Source: Proales similis
Taxonomy: Eukaryota > Rotifera > Eurotatoria > Ploima > Proalidae
NCBI GenBank assembly: GCA_019059635.1
Contig: JAGVRJ010000003.1
Coordinates: 2,232,001-2,296,000 of the forward strand
Length of the DNA: 64,000 nucleotides
Reading direction: 5' to 3'
Notes under the pieces: model-generated
Told to the model about the DNA's origin: nothing
Database searches by the model: none
Seen by the model: only the letters and a program-made list of their open reading frames with translations
Translations under genes and position numbers: made by a program
Shown: positions 33,642 through 48,340 of the stretch, one piece after another
Position numbering within the stretch: position 1 is the first letter of the stretch
Layout of the letters: every line of letters begins with the position of its first letter

Positions 33642-35658
33642 TCAGTTTTGCGCAATTTTCTCCAATATCCAGTTGGCATAGGAGGCGACGTCGGCATAAA
33701 TTCCTTTTCCTAATCGATGGAAGAAAAATGATTTTCATTTATTCAAGGTCACTCGGTGTTCAAACAGACCATTGCATCCTTCAGGTCCAAAGCTATTGAG
33801 ATAAACCCGTGAACTGGTGGATTAGATGTTCATGAGTTGGTAGGATGTGCTCACTTGCCTTACAACTCCGACCACTTGGAATTTATTGTCCCGTTGAATG
33901 ACCAGAGGACCGCCGCTTTAATTTAGCCCAATAATTTGCCTGTTCAACTCAAAAGCGATTCTCGGGGTTTACCTGTCGCCCTGTTGACAATGCGTTATTA
34001 AAGAGCTCGACGTTGATTTTCAAGTTCTCACCTGACACGCGTCGTGCACTTCTTCGCCTTCGACAATGAAGCCGTCACCGGCGCATATCTGCTGATCGGT
34101 TATGCCATATCTAGAGTCGCAGAGAGCGTTCTCTTTGACGCCCATGCTCACTTGATTCAGAGTGGGCTTGAATCCTTTAAAATTTAAATCAGCTAGACTC
34201 ATTCAGACTCGGAAAAAGTCCAAAGGGAATACGTGCCCGTTGAAGTCATGCCCTGTCGATCGAGGCAGAGAGCGATTAAATATTCGAAAACAAAGAGATT
34301 AACCAACAGTCTACCCATCCTGTAGCAATCACTTGCTGTCCTGGCAATGGCTTGCCTGTCGATAGACACACCGGGCTAATCTGGTCCGTGAACTCAACAG
34401 GCGATGAGAGTTTTATGAGGGCGATGTCGTTGCGAATGTTCGTCCGGTCGTAGTTTTCGTGCGGGACAAGCTTCTCGGCGAGCAGAATTTTTCTGCTCGA
34501 ATCCGGCGCTTTTGTGATGTCATGGTAGCCTACGTATACATAAACCTGATCTCCGACCCTTCAATGGTTTCATCGCTCCGTATTGTCTGTGTCAATCGGC
34601 GGCTCCAAGTCACTTACCCGTCGACGCAATGCGCCGCAGTCAAAATCCACTGCTCGTTGATCAAAGCTCCTCCGCACGATGAGAATGCTTAGCGGCGGCG
34701 GGGGCTGCTTAGATTTAAGTCAGTCAAACTGTGCCAATCGAGTGTCTTACTTTGCGGATCGTAAATGTAAACTTGCCAAGGCCAACTATTTGGCACTGCC
34801 TCGGTGCCGCCAATTATTCTCAACACACCGAGTTGAGGAGAAATAGCCGCTTGTCCACAATCTTGAAAAATTTGAAATTACTTCCAGGCTCAAGTGTGCA
34901 CCGGTGACTAAACTGTAAATTACTGGCCACCAGTTGCGTGTTTGTCGATGTGGTGGGCGCTGGTGTGGATGAAGTGGTCGTCGGACTTGCTGTCGGAGGT
35001 CGAGTCGTAGTCGGAATGCCTCTGGTCGATGAAGCAGTTGAACTGCCGGTAGTAGCTGGACTTTGAGTGGACGGCGTCGAAGGTATGACTTGCTCGAACC
35101 ATTCAATTATGGAGCTTATCGAGCCTAGAGTGAGAGCTTAGCGGTTCAAATGATTGATATCGAACACTTCACTTTGCCTGCCTGCTTTCTGAAAGTTGAC
35201 TTTGGCAATGAAGAATGTGCCCGATATTGAAAAGGTCGGGAAGTCAGAATATTTGCTCTTGTCGCGGCAATAGTCCAGTACGGTTTGCTCTCGCTCGTTT
35301 TGGATGATCAGCGACGCCGACGAGCAGTCCAGTTTGCTCGAACGCATCATAACCAAAAATTGCTGCAATCACGACACCGATACCAATTTAAGTCTCAATT
35401 CGGTCTAACCAAAGTGATTCACCTTGGATGGTCCGGTAAAGCCCAAAATGGCGCTTTTACAGCCTCCGCTCGACTCTCGCGTCTCCTGGAGCTGGTAGGG
35501 CGAGGTGCGAACTAGAACCGCCTGGCAGTTGGCGTTCACTTTTAATGCATAGAGTCGATCTATTGACGAGATTCGTTCTGATCGATTGAGAGGCTTGACT
35601 ACTTACCGTAATGAACACTGGCAATGGTTATAAAGAACAAGATGAAGTTGCTCAACAT
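33642..35658 (-). CDS. CUB-trypsin serine protease A
   Basis: Thirteen exons: 35658-35607, 35559-35423, 35362-35173, 35124-34924, 34861-34751, 34687-34618, 34558-34315, 34252-34237, 34174-34032, 33980-33973, 33915-33859, 33813-33770 and 33709-33642, 446 residues. Signal peptide, then a divergent CUB domain (cysteines at 29, 51, 76, 95), a Thr/Ser/Pro linker, then trypsin starting after LR at IIGGTEAVPNSWPWQ. The triad is complete: TAAHC, NDIALI, GDSGGP, with Asp189 in DACQGDS, so cleavage after Lys/Arg is expected. Exon 10 is only 8 nt and encodes GDS. Exon 8 is 16 nt. Two introns (34236-34175, 33858-33814) are GC-AG. Probably a secreted zymogen. Confidence 0.88.
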
Positions 35659-36086
35659 AGTTTCGATTTGTCGCTTAATTTTCCCTTTCAAAGCGAGCAA
35701 GAGCCAAGCATTTAAACGAATTCTTTTCAGATTGTCTCGAATGAAATCGGATAGCTTGACGCGACTGTCAGCACATTTACTCTCTCGTGCATCCGTTCTG
35801 TATCATTCACTTAAGCTGCGTGCAAACACCTGTGCGCTAAAGAGAAGACTCTATTCTAAGCTTGAACAAATTGACTGGACGTGACTTGACGAGTCTTGCG
35901 CAATCAGCTCGTCCGACAGTCGAGTTGGGCAAGCCTTTTTCCTCTCAAGCAAATCTCATCGCCAAACTATTGGACCACTCAGATTCAATTAGGCTTTTAA
36001 AGATAGTTTATTGATTGAAAATAATCAAAGTTTCTAAATCGATTGATTCATGATTGCTTCGTGTCAATCAGCTCAGTGGAAGAGAC
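35659..36086. other. Intergenic region between proteases A and B
   Basis: It must contain the promoter of protease A; a TTTAAA motif lies near 35712. No gene seen. Confidence 0.5.
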
Positions 36087-38075
36087 CTAGTTCGAGTTGA
36101 TGACCTCGTTGATCCATGGAAGGTATTCGTACACGTTGGTGTACACTCCTTGTCCTATTTGACCACTTGCTTATCAATTCTGTGCTCATCTGTGAAGAAA
36201 CAACTCAATAATTACCGTTACAGTCCGTGGGACCGAAGCTTAATAGGAAATTGTTAAACGGTCAAGTCGAATAAAGAGACGAGTGTGACAAACCTGACAA
36301 CGCCCGAAAGTTCAAATCTTCCGTTGACGTAGGTGACGAATGGGCCACCGCTGTCACCCTTAAATTTGCGTTGTTGATGCACGCTTTGACTAGATGGCCG
36401 AGCAGGGAAGACGACTAACCTGGCAAGCGTCTTTGATCTGGCCGGCGGCGTTCAGAGTGGCTCCCGCGCAAATTTGGGTCTTGTCCAGGTAAAATCCTGC
36501 CGGGCAGTATCCCTGAGACTGGACTGGAATTTCGACTTGGTGAAGCTGGTTAAAGAACTTGGTGGTAGACGCTGAATTTGTAGAAAAAAATGGAAAATTT
36601 TTTTGAATGAAAAAAGTTTTGAGTTCGATTGGACAATATCTCACCAGAAGCGGTGGTGTCTCCCTAAGATCAAATTTTGCCATTAAAATTCAATTATCAA
36701 CTCGAGCTAAGTTTAGACTCACCCAGCCAGTGACCCAGCCACGAGTGCCCACTGCAGGAGTTGAAGTCGGCAGACAGACAGGGCTGATGGTGTCACTGAA
36801 ATCGACCGGTGACTCCAGTTTAAGCAAAGAGATGTCGTTTTTCAATGATTTTTCACTATATAGCGGATGCTGGGAGAGAAAGCCTGAAATAGTCGAAGGG
36901 GAAGAGCGGCACAAGGATGATGGGCAATACCGAAATGGCCTTGACGATATTAATCTTCTTTTCGCGCGATTCAAATTGATCTCGGACTGTCGAGCCGACA
37001 TAAACAAAGTCGCTGTTGGGATCAGAGCTGACATATGGTTGATACAGTTTCAGATAGAGAAGAGGCCGACTATTCGGATGGAGGAATTTACCCATATGTG
37101 CAGTGGGCCGCAGAGAGCACCCATTGGTTATTTATCAAAGCACCTCCGCAAAGAGCTTAAATAGCAAACACTGTGCGTTAGGAAATTTGAAATCAAAACT
37201 CATTGAGCCGGTTTATTACATCTTCCCATTCTGTATTCTACTTGCCAAGGCCAGCTTCCTGGTCGAGCCTCGAATCCACCGATGATCCTGAGTGGAGAGT
37301 CGATGTTTGGAAAAATGGCCGGCTTTCCGCACTCAACTGCTCTCAACGAAATTTCTTGACTTGCTCGCTTGACTCTGAAGGAAGGTCGAATAAACTTACG
37401 TCTGTTGGAAGTTGAGGCGGCAGCTGTGGTCTGAGTTGTGGTTGCAGGAGTCACAGGATTTGTCGGTCGAATAGTGGTGGTGTTCTGGGGAGCTGCGGTG
37501 GTTACAATGTTGCCACTGTACCACTGAAGATTCAAATCCGATTGACCTAGCCACTAGTGTTTAAGCTGTATCAAGACACTCAAGTCGAGTATCTTACTCG
37601 GACTGTTGAAGACAAAATCGAGCAAAACGAACAAAGGCTTCGAGGCTTGGAATCCGTAGAATCCGCCAGTCGGGTTTTTCTTGCACCAATCAACGAGAAC
37701 ATTAAAACTCTGATCTCTGACGATGATGTTGGCGACCGAGCAGTCCAGGCGAGCTCGGTCAGACCAGATCAAAAGATCCTTTTTTATTAATCGGCAGTTA
37801 TTTGGCAGCCACTTTGGAACGACCGCTTCGACTAAGGAGCACAAACCTTGGTGCGGTCGGAATTATCGATTCGAAGACGAAGACAGCCACGAGTGGGTGC
37901 ATTGATATTGATATCAACGGACGATCGGGAACCAAGAGATTGGCCGGTGCCAAAGCATTGGGAGGCGACTAAAAGCCAATGAGTCAAAAGAAAGCGGAAA
38001 ATAGCGAAAAGCTCTCTTACCGCTTTCAAACGCCACAAATAGAGTGCCGAGGAACACTGCGGTTTTTATCAACAT
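36087..38075 (-). CDS. CUB-trypsin serine protease B
   Basis: Thirteen exons: 38075-38021, 37968-37847, 37778-37598, 37546-37400, 37339-37220, 37155-37092, 37027-36931, 36869-36723, 36663-36645, 36571-36420, 36358-36294, 36238-36216 and 36154-36087, 419 residues. Signal peptide MLIKTAVFLGTLFVAFES, divergent CUB (cysteines at 23, 47, 72, 91), a linker rich in TTT and PAT, then activation site PLR/IIGGFEARPGSWPWQ. The triad is in SAAHC, NDISLL and GDSGGP; DACQGDS carries the trypsin-type Asp. Unlike A and C the GDSGGP codons are in one exon (36358-36294). Paralogue of A, C and D; it is 428 bp upstream of A. A TATA-like TATTTAAA lies 39 nt before the ATG. Confidence 0.88.
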
Positions 38076-38650
38076 TTTTAGTTTCAACTGTCGTTTAAAT
38101 CAAAATCCATCGGTTTAAATAGACCAACAGGCGAATCTGTTATTACCAGTGGTTCACAAACAAATAATCAACTTTCTACAGACGAAATCGATCTCTGCAA
38201 CGCGAGCTCTTATCTATTCAGACGTCGCTGTGTTTGGTCGGTGTCGCTACTGGAAGATTCAATGTCAAATGTGATCGCGTAAAAAACCGACTGAGGAGAA
38301 AATTTCCGCAGAGGGGCGGCAAACTTGAGACAGATGAGTTTTTGTTGCGTAAAAAGGCGCGACGAATTTGCGCATTCTAACTTCTCCGATTTCAATTGTT
38401 TCTTTTTGGCCGCATTCTTTGCTTGTCTCTCTCTCGCTCTGTTCCTCTGTGTATTCTTTACCTGTCCGGATTCAATATCATTCAAAAGCAATCGACCAAC
38501 TCTGAGGCACTCTCATCCGCCCGTTTTGAGAACGACCACTGCTTAAGTTATCGCTTCAGGTTTATTTATGCAATCATTTCCAAGTCTTCAGTCAAGAAAA
38601 AAAAGAGGTCGAATGGCGTTGTGCGAATGCCGAACTGTGGCTGCTTGCCA
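38076..38650. other. Intergenic region between proteases B and C
   Basis: TTTAAATA at 38114-38121 reads TATTTAAA on the minus strand and may be the TATA box of protease B. An open minus frame at 38210-38491 rich in Lys/Arg has no ATG start and is not taken as a gene. Confidence 0.5.
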
Positions 38651-40709
38651 TTAGTTGACTATTGAATTAATCCAGTCGATGTAGGCGCTCACTCTTACGT
38701 AGCCGCTGACACCTAAATCGATCGCAAGCATCGTGTTTCATCAAAAAATAAATCTGCGCCACTCAATACTCACCAATACAGCCACGTCCCCAGCTTTTGT
38801 TTCGAGATTGTTCTTTTAGTTTGCTCTTGGTCTTCAAATGAGAGTGAACACTTGCCTGACGATTCCGGCCAAAAAGTATTCTTGGCCATTTTTGATCACC
38901 AATGGGCCCCCGCTTGAAAGAGATTTAGACCCGAGTGCGTGCCCGGCAGCTTTCTCAATTCGTTGTCTTACCTGTCGCCCTAAACATAACTGTCAAGTCT
39001 GGAAGAGGCGTTGAATAAAAAAATGTCAGCTTACCTGGCAGGCGTCCTTGGCTGAGCCAGACGAAGCGAACAAGCCTGTTTGTCTTTGCCCGGCGCAAAT
39101 CTGATTGGACGAGAACACACGGCATTCGGACGGATCAAGGATCGGAATCTGAATCTGAATGTGGTGTGAGCAAAGACTAGACAGCTCTCGGACAAGCAAG
39201 CTTCTAACCTCTCGAAGGTTGTTCTGCGACTCGAACGCACTGTTCGTCTTTCCCTGTTTGATAGGTTGGTTCAAAAGGCAGCTGTTTGGTTAGAGTTGAT
39301 TGCGACTTGCCCATCCAGTGACAGTGGCTACTTGGCCTGGCGTGGCAAAGTTCACATTTGCTGGCGGTAGACAGACCGGCGACACATATTGGTTGAATCG
39401 AGCTGGCACTGACAGCCGCATCAGAGCAATGTCTCCGTCGTAGTAATTGCTCGGGTTATAGGTCGGATTCTTTTCATCGTTTTGTTGTTGTCGTCAAGTT
39501 GTCACGAACGAAGATGACACGGCAATTTACCTCGATAACTTGAGAGACAGTTATTGTTTGCTGAGTTGCTTCTCTCGTTCGTCTTTGCGCAAATACAGCC
39601 ATTTGGCTTGAGTCTGTTGTCACGATCGATTATGGCAAACCTGTTGTGAGCTCCCAGAGTTGCCTGAATTCGGCCAGAGCTCATGCTCCGAGCGCAATGG
39701 GCCGCGGTCAGAATCCAGTTCTCGTTGATCAAGACAGCGCCGCAAAAATAGGCCGAGTTGGTGATGAACGCTTGCCATGGCCACGAGTTGGGCACACTTT
39801 CAACGCCTAATGTGCCTTGCGATTGGCCTTAACTACGCGGCTAATTGATTTGAAAAAGCTCACTTGCCGCCGACTATTCTCAAAACAGCGTTCCTGGTCG
39901 GGAAAGACGGACGGCCGCAGTCTGTTGAATCGAATAGGTCAATATGGGCAGGCATCACCTTGACCAAGTGAGATAGCGGTGCTTACTTCTGGTCGATGGA
40001 GGGTTGGCGCTGGTTTGTGCTGGAAGGGTGAAAAACGAGATGAACGAAGAGACGATGCTGGTCGTTGCGGGCAACGTAAAAAACGGAGCAGTTGTTTGAA
40101 GAGTGCTAGTGGACGGCTGACTGGGCAGACCTGGCCTACTGGTGGTTGGCACGGGATTCAAGACAGTGGTCGGCGGAATGAGCCGTTTAAAAGAGAAATA
40201 GTTGCCGAATGTGTAAATGCTGCCCTCCTGACCAAGTTGAGCTCTTATTTTTATTTCGCCTTGGTTCCAGTAAATGTAGTCGGCTTCCTGATTGAGACGA
40301 AGACGCTCGCAATAGTCGAATATTGGACGTTGTGCCTGATTGAACGCTAGAAGGTTGTTTCCTGTTTTGCAGTCGATCACTTTGTTGAAAAGCAAGACCA
40401 CAGACGCCTTTTTAAAAAGGTACAATGTGAATTGAGTGCAAGAGAAACGCATTAGCTTAATCTACTTGGGCGCCGTTATCCGACTGAAGAGACCATTCAA
40501 CGCAAGAGCCCTGCTTTGAATTGGCACTCAAGATGAACCTTACGCGCTGGCCCAGATCGTTGGCAACACAGTTCTCTTCGATTTGTTTTAATTTATTCAA
40601 ACATGTGCTAAAACTGCTTAGCCAACTGTGGCCGATTCTCACCAGTTGAAGATACAAATGCGGCTGCGAGCAACAAGATCAAAAGCAAATTTTTCAATTG
40701 TTCGCTCAT
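38651..40709 (-). CDS. CUB-trypsin serine protease C
   Basis: Thirteen exons: 40709-40643, 40575-40466, 40407-39987, 39921-39868, 39806-39641, 39573-39531, 39469-39311, 39253-39209, 39154-39035, 38979-38972, 38912-38856, 38793-38774 and 38712-38651, 443 residues. Signal peptide (LLLILLLAAAFVSS), divergent CUB (cysteines at 25, 47, 72, 92), a long Pro/Thr/Ser linker, activation site VLR/IVGGVESVPNSWPWQ. The triad: TAAHC, GDIALM, GDSGGP; DACQGDS with trypsin-type Asp. As in A, an 8-nt microexon (38979-38972) encodes GDS. Three introns are GC-AG (39867-39807, 39310-39254, 38855-38794), all GCAAGT. A TATA box lies about 90 nt before the ATG. Confidence 0.88.
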
Positions 40710-40718
40710 CTTCGCTTT

Positions 40719-40754
<36 letters not shown>

Positions 40755-41041
40755 GCTTACGAAGCAAAATTTGACAGGTGTCCTTGAACATCGGACATTT
40801 TATAGAGTTGCAAATGTGTTTTTGTAAATATTAGCGATCCAGTGTTTGGCCTGTCGGCCTCTTGTTCTGTTTGCGGCTCGTTCTCTCTTTGGATAGTCTC
40901 GTTGCAATACGTGACCGAGCCGCTCGTAGCCTGCTCGAGTTGTGCCCGCTTTGCCAAAATCTGGCATTAAGTTTCAAATCTACTTTCAATTTGGAGCACG
41001 CATCGAGTTTATTAATATTATTCTTAATAAATTAATAAAGT
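40710..41041. other. Intergenic region with CT repeat and TATA box of protease C
   Basis: CT dinucleotide run at about 40720-40755, and TTTTATA at 40797-40803 (TATAAAA on the minus strand). Nothing else. Confidence 0.5.
40797..40803 (-). promoter_or_regulatory. TATA box of protease C
   Basis: TATAAAA on the minus strand, 88 nt upstream of the protease C ATG, the best TATA match in its upstream region. Confidence 0.5.
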
Positions 41042-43507
<2,466 letters not shown>

Positions 43508-46500
43508 GGAGGAAAGAGATTGGACCGCCTCTTGAGACTTTGCTTGACTTAAACATGAATGTTGGCCTTCAAACTAGATCTTGAAGTTTTAAACACAAAC
43601 GCTTAGCGAACGGACGAGCACGCAAGCCGAGGCAAACTAATTAGCGCAGCGAGAAGAGGCCAAGAGCAATATCGTAATCGCGCGTACCCACCAACTCGAG
43701 CAAACACGCAGCTCGGATGTGGTACGAATGTGCTGGCTTGCCAAACAGCGAGCGAGAGCGTTCAAGTTTAGGATTGCATTGTTTAGAAGTTGAGAGAAAA
43801 ATGGAGAGAAAAAGAGGGGAAGAGAGAGAGAGACGCGAGAAAGTGACATAACCAGCGGTGGCTCTCTCTCTCTAATTAGCCTTTGGTGTTGCTTAATCTC
43901 ATCTAAGCTCATTTACCTTTCGCATCTTGTCCGTTCAAGGCCGTCACCTTTACTCTCGTGCTAGCTGAGCCGGTCCAAATCTATTTACCACCCAAAAGAC
44001 TCGTACACCACAACTGGCCTCTATTTGAAATTCACATCCTAGGCGCATGATTGTATGCGCATAGTTGATGAGACCCTCTCGCGCTCATTGTCTATTCTCG
44101 ACTCCAACTCTTCTTCGCTCTGCGCACTCTGTCCAGACATATGCCTCTTCAAGAGCCAATTCGATTCAATTCAATTTAGAGCCAACTGAGTTCTTTCAAC
44201 TTTTTTTCAATTCAACTGCTAGCATATAGTGTCAGACTGTGCTCTACTTTGTCTATTACCTCGATAGTTTGCCTTCACTTTGAATCGGACATTTATTTTT
44301 TCTAGTCGCTTTTCTGGTTTCGAAATAAAACGCTTTATTTGGACTTTCTTTTTTGATTCCTTTCCCTCATTGTTTGCCAAAAGACAGAATTGCCCTGCCG
44401 CACATAAACGTTCAAGGGTGCTTTTTACAAATTCTCTGATTTCTTCGACAGGCTCTCAAGCTTTTTGAAGAGCAGAGCTGACAACATGCTCGCAAAAATT
44501 AGTTTCATAACTGGAGTATCGAAATATGATGCCGATCGGCTCGACCAGCTTAGAATGATTAAATGAAACAGACCGCTAGCAAACGCAGACATGAAAAGCT
44601 AGAATCGTTAATCTGGTCTTATCAGATATTCCTTAGCAAAAAAAAATCGATCGATCGAGTCGGCTCACTGCTGCCGCCGTCGGCATAATATATCAACTCC
44701 CATGTGCTCGAGTACTGAGCAGTCTGCATTCAGTTACATAGCAAGATATGGAACGCGCCTTCATCATTATCATCATCTGCAGCAGCAGCAGCAGCAACGT
44801 CGAACAAGAGCCAACGAATCTATTAGGAAACTGCGACGGGTTTCACCTATTGATTTTTTCCATTGCGATAGAGGAGGAGACTTGAAGTGAGGAAGAAGAG
44901 GCTGCTTTTGGCGCAATGAAAGCCAGCGATTATGAAGACACAGGAATTTATGCGGCCGTGCGCGTGTAAATGTCGGCTCTTAATGCGCGTCAGGCAAATC
45001 GATAACTAATTTGCTTCTAGATGACTCGAAATAAAGCTTCTACTAGCACCGCTGCTTCGGCTGGTGTGTTGCTTCAAATGTGGCTGCTTCTCGATCATTC
45101 GGAACGCATTATGAACGAGCAAGAGCGGCGCAACAAGATTGAGCCAAAATGGAATTTTCCTACGTGCACGCAACAAACGTAGACCCGGAGCAGTTCGATT
45201 CCAAATAGGCCGGAGCAAACGCTTCTCTAATTTAAACAGTCTCTCGCAGCTTTTCTTAATTTGCTCTCGTCCCTTCAAACGACCAGGAGCGAGCAGAAGG
45301 CTGCACTTAGACTGGAATCACTCCGCCAGCGAGTGTGTCCATTTGAATGCGGCGAAATATGCTAATCGAAGCAAAAATAATTTGCGCGCCGCTCTTATGC
45401 GCGCCAGGCTCCACATCAGCGTCTCTTAGCACATCTCTCCGCCGCATTTGCTCGTTTCAAACATGACGTCAGTGCGTTATTCTCATCCAACCTCACACAT
45501 GCGAGGAAAATTCGAGCCCAGAACGGAGTGTTCAGGAGAAAGAGAGCGAACAAGCGAGAGAGAGAGAGCAAGCGAGCGAGCAAAATATTGGGAGTGAGAG
45601 ACAGCAAAAATTTGGCGTGTTCGCACAAGCGCGCGCGCGCACAGTACATCAAGCTGCATGATGTGTCGACAGCAAACTGTGTGTCAAATGAGAGAAGTGG
45701 CCTGCCTATTTTCAACTTTTCTATTTATCTACGATCCATTTGGAGAGCTATGATTCTGAAATAATGATAATTGCGAGTTATCATTGCCGCTGCAATTATC
45801 GTTAAGATATCAAGTCCAGAGTACGAGACTTGCGCTCGGCGTAGAGCGAAATAAAGATGGCGAGAGAAAGCGAGTCGGCGTGCGCCAACAGGCCCGTGTT
45901 CACCACCAAGTCAGCATACTCGGCCGAGCTGAGTCGAAAGCAAGCAAGAAAGGGGCTTCAGAATTTATTCATTAACGTTCGTGTAATTCTGATTGATATT
46001 GCCGCGTGCTTTCGCAATTTACAGACGCCAAGAATCAAATCAGTAGCGGAAAGCAAGCCGCGATACCAGGCCTAAGTGCCTCGTCGTCGTCGTCTTCTTC
46101 TTTGTCATTTATAGATTTTTTATTAGCGAGCCATCGTTCCTCGTTCAGATTAATTCTCAGTCTATTATGACACAATTGCTGTATGTACAATTTTGGATTT
46201 AATTTAGCTGCTTGGTGGTACGCTCCCTTCTCCATATACTCTATCCGGCTGCAATAGAGCGAGAGCGAGAGAGAGAGAGTGAGAAAGAGAGCTCTTAGTC
46301 ATACGTTGGCGCTTTTTTTTTCTTCTTTTTTTTTTAATTTTATTCGCTTTCGTGTCGATTAAGCAGCGGCGAATCATCGTCGGTTCTGCAGTAAGAAAGC
46401 ATGAATAAATCTCTAGCTTGCCGCTTTTCATACATGAAGGAGCATGTACTAGCCAAGATTCAGATTGATTGGCTTATGAACAACGCTTCAATCCTTCGAC

Positions 46501-47005
46501 TCGCGTTTGTTTAAATGCAAGTGATTTCTCGTTTAAATATCGGCTTGGCTTTATAAAAGAAGTTCTATTTTGCTTGGTGCATTTTGAAAACGTAGAAAGC
46601 GTTCATTCGCGTGGGGCCGACCAGATCATTTATATTACGAACGTAATAAACATCCACTCGATAAGCGACTAATTCATATTCGTCATCATCTCATCCAACT
46701 CAGAAATCTTTTTTATTTTTTCAAACATCCAGTGGCTTTGCACACACACACACACTAAGCTAAGCTTTGGCCAAGGCGATAAGGACTCCAACATGAGCCC
46801 ATACACAGCTCATTCATAATTCATACAGACAATGTAAGGTGATTGCGGTTTTGGAACCAGTAGCCGACGTCTGACGCCATCCAATTCCACTCGCTCGCCC
46901 ACACACAAACACGCACGCACACTGCCAAATTATGCTCATGACCCTGCGCTTTGGTGGTGATTCGTATTTGCGAGCGTCCGCGTGGCCCGGGCACGCTTCT
47001 TAATC

Positions 47006-47037
<32 letters not shown>

Positions 47038-47599
47038 GCTCGCAATTATCCATGCATGTCTCTCGCTTGATCTCATACGTACTCGACGCTTGGTTGTTTG
47101 TTTGTTTATGACCATGGTCCGCTCGTTCGTATTGATTTTGCCTCATCGCAATCATGCTGCTGCTGCTCATCTCGTTTCATACATTTTACACATTCGGACT
47201 CATAATGGTGAACTCGTGAACTGAAGCCACGCTTACTCAGCCGCATGCGCTACTTTTTATTATCGACTCGCTCTAGCTTAAGCTCATCATCTAAAATCGG
47301 TATTCGTTTAGCAGCTCGCGTTTCGATTCCCCTTCACTTTTCTTTATTGTGTGAACTAACTAGCGCGTCTTTTCCGTTTCTTTTTGCTTCTCTATTTCCT
47401 GCCCGTCAAATTGTCAATGCGAAGCATAAGCCAACACGCCACTCAGTTCCCATATGCCTCATCTGTCATGTCTTGATTTCAGCTCACAAAAGAAGAGAGA
47501 AGAAGATGACGATAATTACAAAGTTAATTATTGCCGATCGTTCTTAATTCAAACTAGTCCAACTTTAGAAGAGCATCAACCTTAAGCCAAGTCACTAAA
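43508..47599. other. Four-kilobase region without recognisable genes
   Basis: I found no conserved coding segment on either strand. It holds short simple repeats: GA near 45552-45570, CA at 46740-46756 and 47007-47033, and several T-rich tracts. It separates the protease array from the 14-3-3 gene and may carry 5' non-coding exons and enhancers of the latter. Confidence 0.55.
47007..47033 (+). repeat. (CA)n dinucleotide repeat
   Basis: About 13 CA units in the gene-free region upstream of 14-3-3. Confidence 0.85.
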
Positions 47600-48340
47600 A
47601 TGTCTGATAAGGAAGAGCAAGTGCAGAGAGCAAAGTTGGCCGAGCAAGCCGAGCGATACGATGACATGGCCGCGGCCATGAAGAAGGTCACCGAGTCGGG
47701 ACATGAGCTCTCCAACGAGGAGAGGAACCTCCTGTCGGTTGCCTACAAGAATGTAGTCGGTGCGCGCCGATCCTCGTGGAGAGTCATCTCAAGCATTGAG
47801 CAGAAAACCGAGGGCAGCGAGCGAAAGCAGACTATGGCTCGTGAGTACCGCGAGAAGATCGAGGGTGAGCTGAAGGAGATCTGCAACGACGTGCTTAGCC
47901 TCCTCGACAAGCACCTGATCCCCAAGGCTAGCAACCCCGAGTCGAAGGTCTTCTACCTCAAGATGAAGGGAGACTACTACCGATACTTGGCCGAGGTTGC
48001 CAGCGGCGACAGCCGAAGCGGAGTGATCGAGGACTCGCAAAAAGCCTACAGCGAGGCTTTCGACATTGCCAAGGCTCAGATGCAGCCCACTCACCCGATC
48101 AGACTGGGTTTGGCTCTTAACTTCTCAGTATTCTACTACGAGATCCTCAACTCGCCAGACCGCGCTTGCCACTTGGCCAAGCAGGCGTTCGATGACGCCA
48201 TCGCTGAACTCGACTCGTTGAACGAGGACAGCTACAAGGACAGCACTTTGATCATGCAGCTTCTGCGAGACAACTTGACTTTGTGGACATCTGACGCCCA
48301 GGGCGACGAAGAGCAAGGCCAACCCGACGAGAACAATTAG
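47600..48340 (+). CDS. YWHAZ: 14-3-3 zeta
   Basis: This is the dimeric phosphoserine/phosphothreonine-binding adaptor. It is a single exon of 246 residues (human zeta 245). Invariant blocks are present: [41 protein letters not shown], the phosphopeptide pocket [32 protein letters not shown] and the C-terminal [15 protein letters not shown]. Binding residues Lys in VAYKN, Arg in GARRS and Arg-Tyr in YYRY are intact. The tail is acidic and not conserved. The coding region shows strong codon preference for C/G-ending codons compared with its neighbours, which suggests high expression. The ATG is preceded by AAA, a good start context. The zeta/beta group is favoured over epsilon. Confidence 0.98.
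   Translation: MSDKEEQVQRAKLAEQAERYDDMAAAMKKVTESGHELSNEERNLLSVAYKNVVGARRSSWRVISSIEQKTEGSERKQTMAREYREKIEGELKEICNDVLSLLDKHLIPKASNPESKVFYLKMKGDYYRYLAEVASGDSRSGVIEDSQKAYSEAFDIAKAQMQPTHPIRLGLALNFSVFYYEILNSPDRACHLAKQAFDDAIAELDSLNEDSYKDSTLIMQLLRDNLTLWTSDAQGDEEQGQPDENN

Noticed and set aside
34174-34252. Frameshift or pseudogene in protease A
   Set aside because: With a GT donor the reading frame breaks, but a GC donor at 34236 gives a 62-nt intron, restores the frame and aligns with B and C.
34862-34881. A 20-nt intron in protease A
   Set aside because: An upstream donor at 34923 gives a normal intron of about 60 nt in the same phase.
38210-38491. Lys/Arg-rich minus-strand frame resembling SERF-type small proteins
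   Set aside because: It has no ATG start, lacks the family N-terminal motif, and lies in the protease B-C gap.
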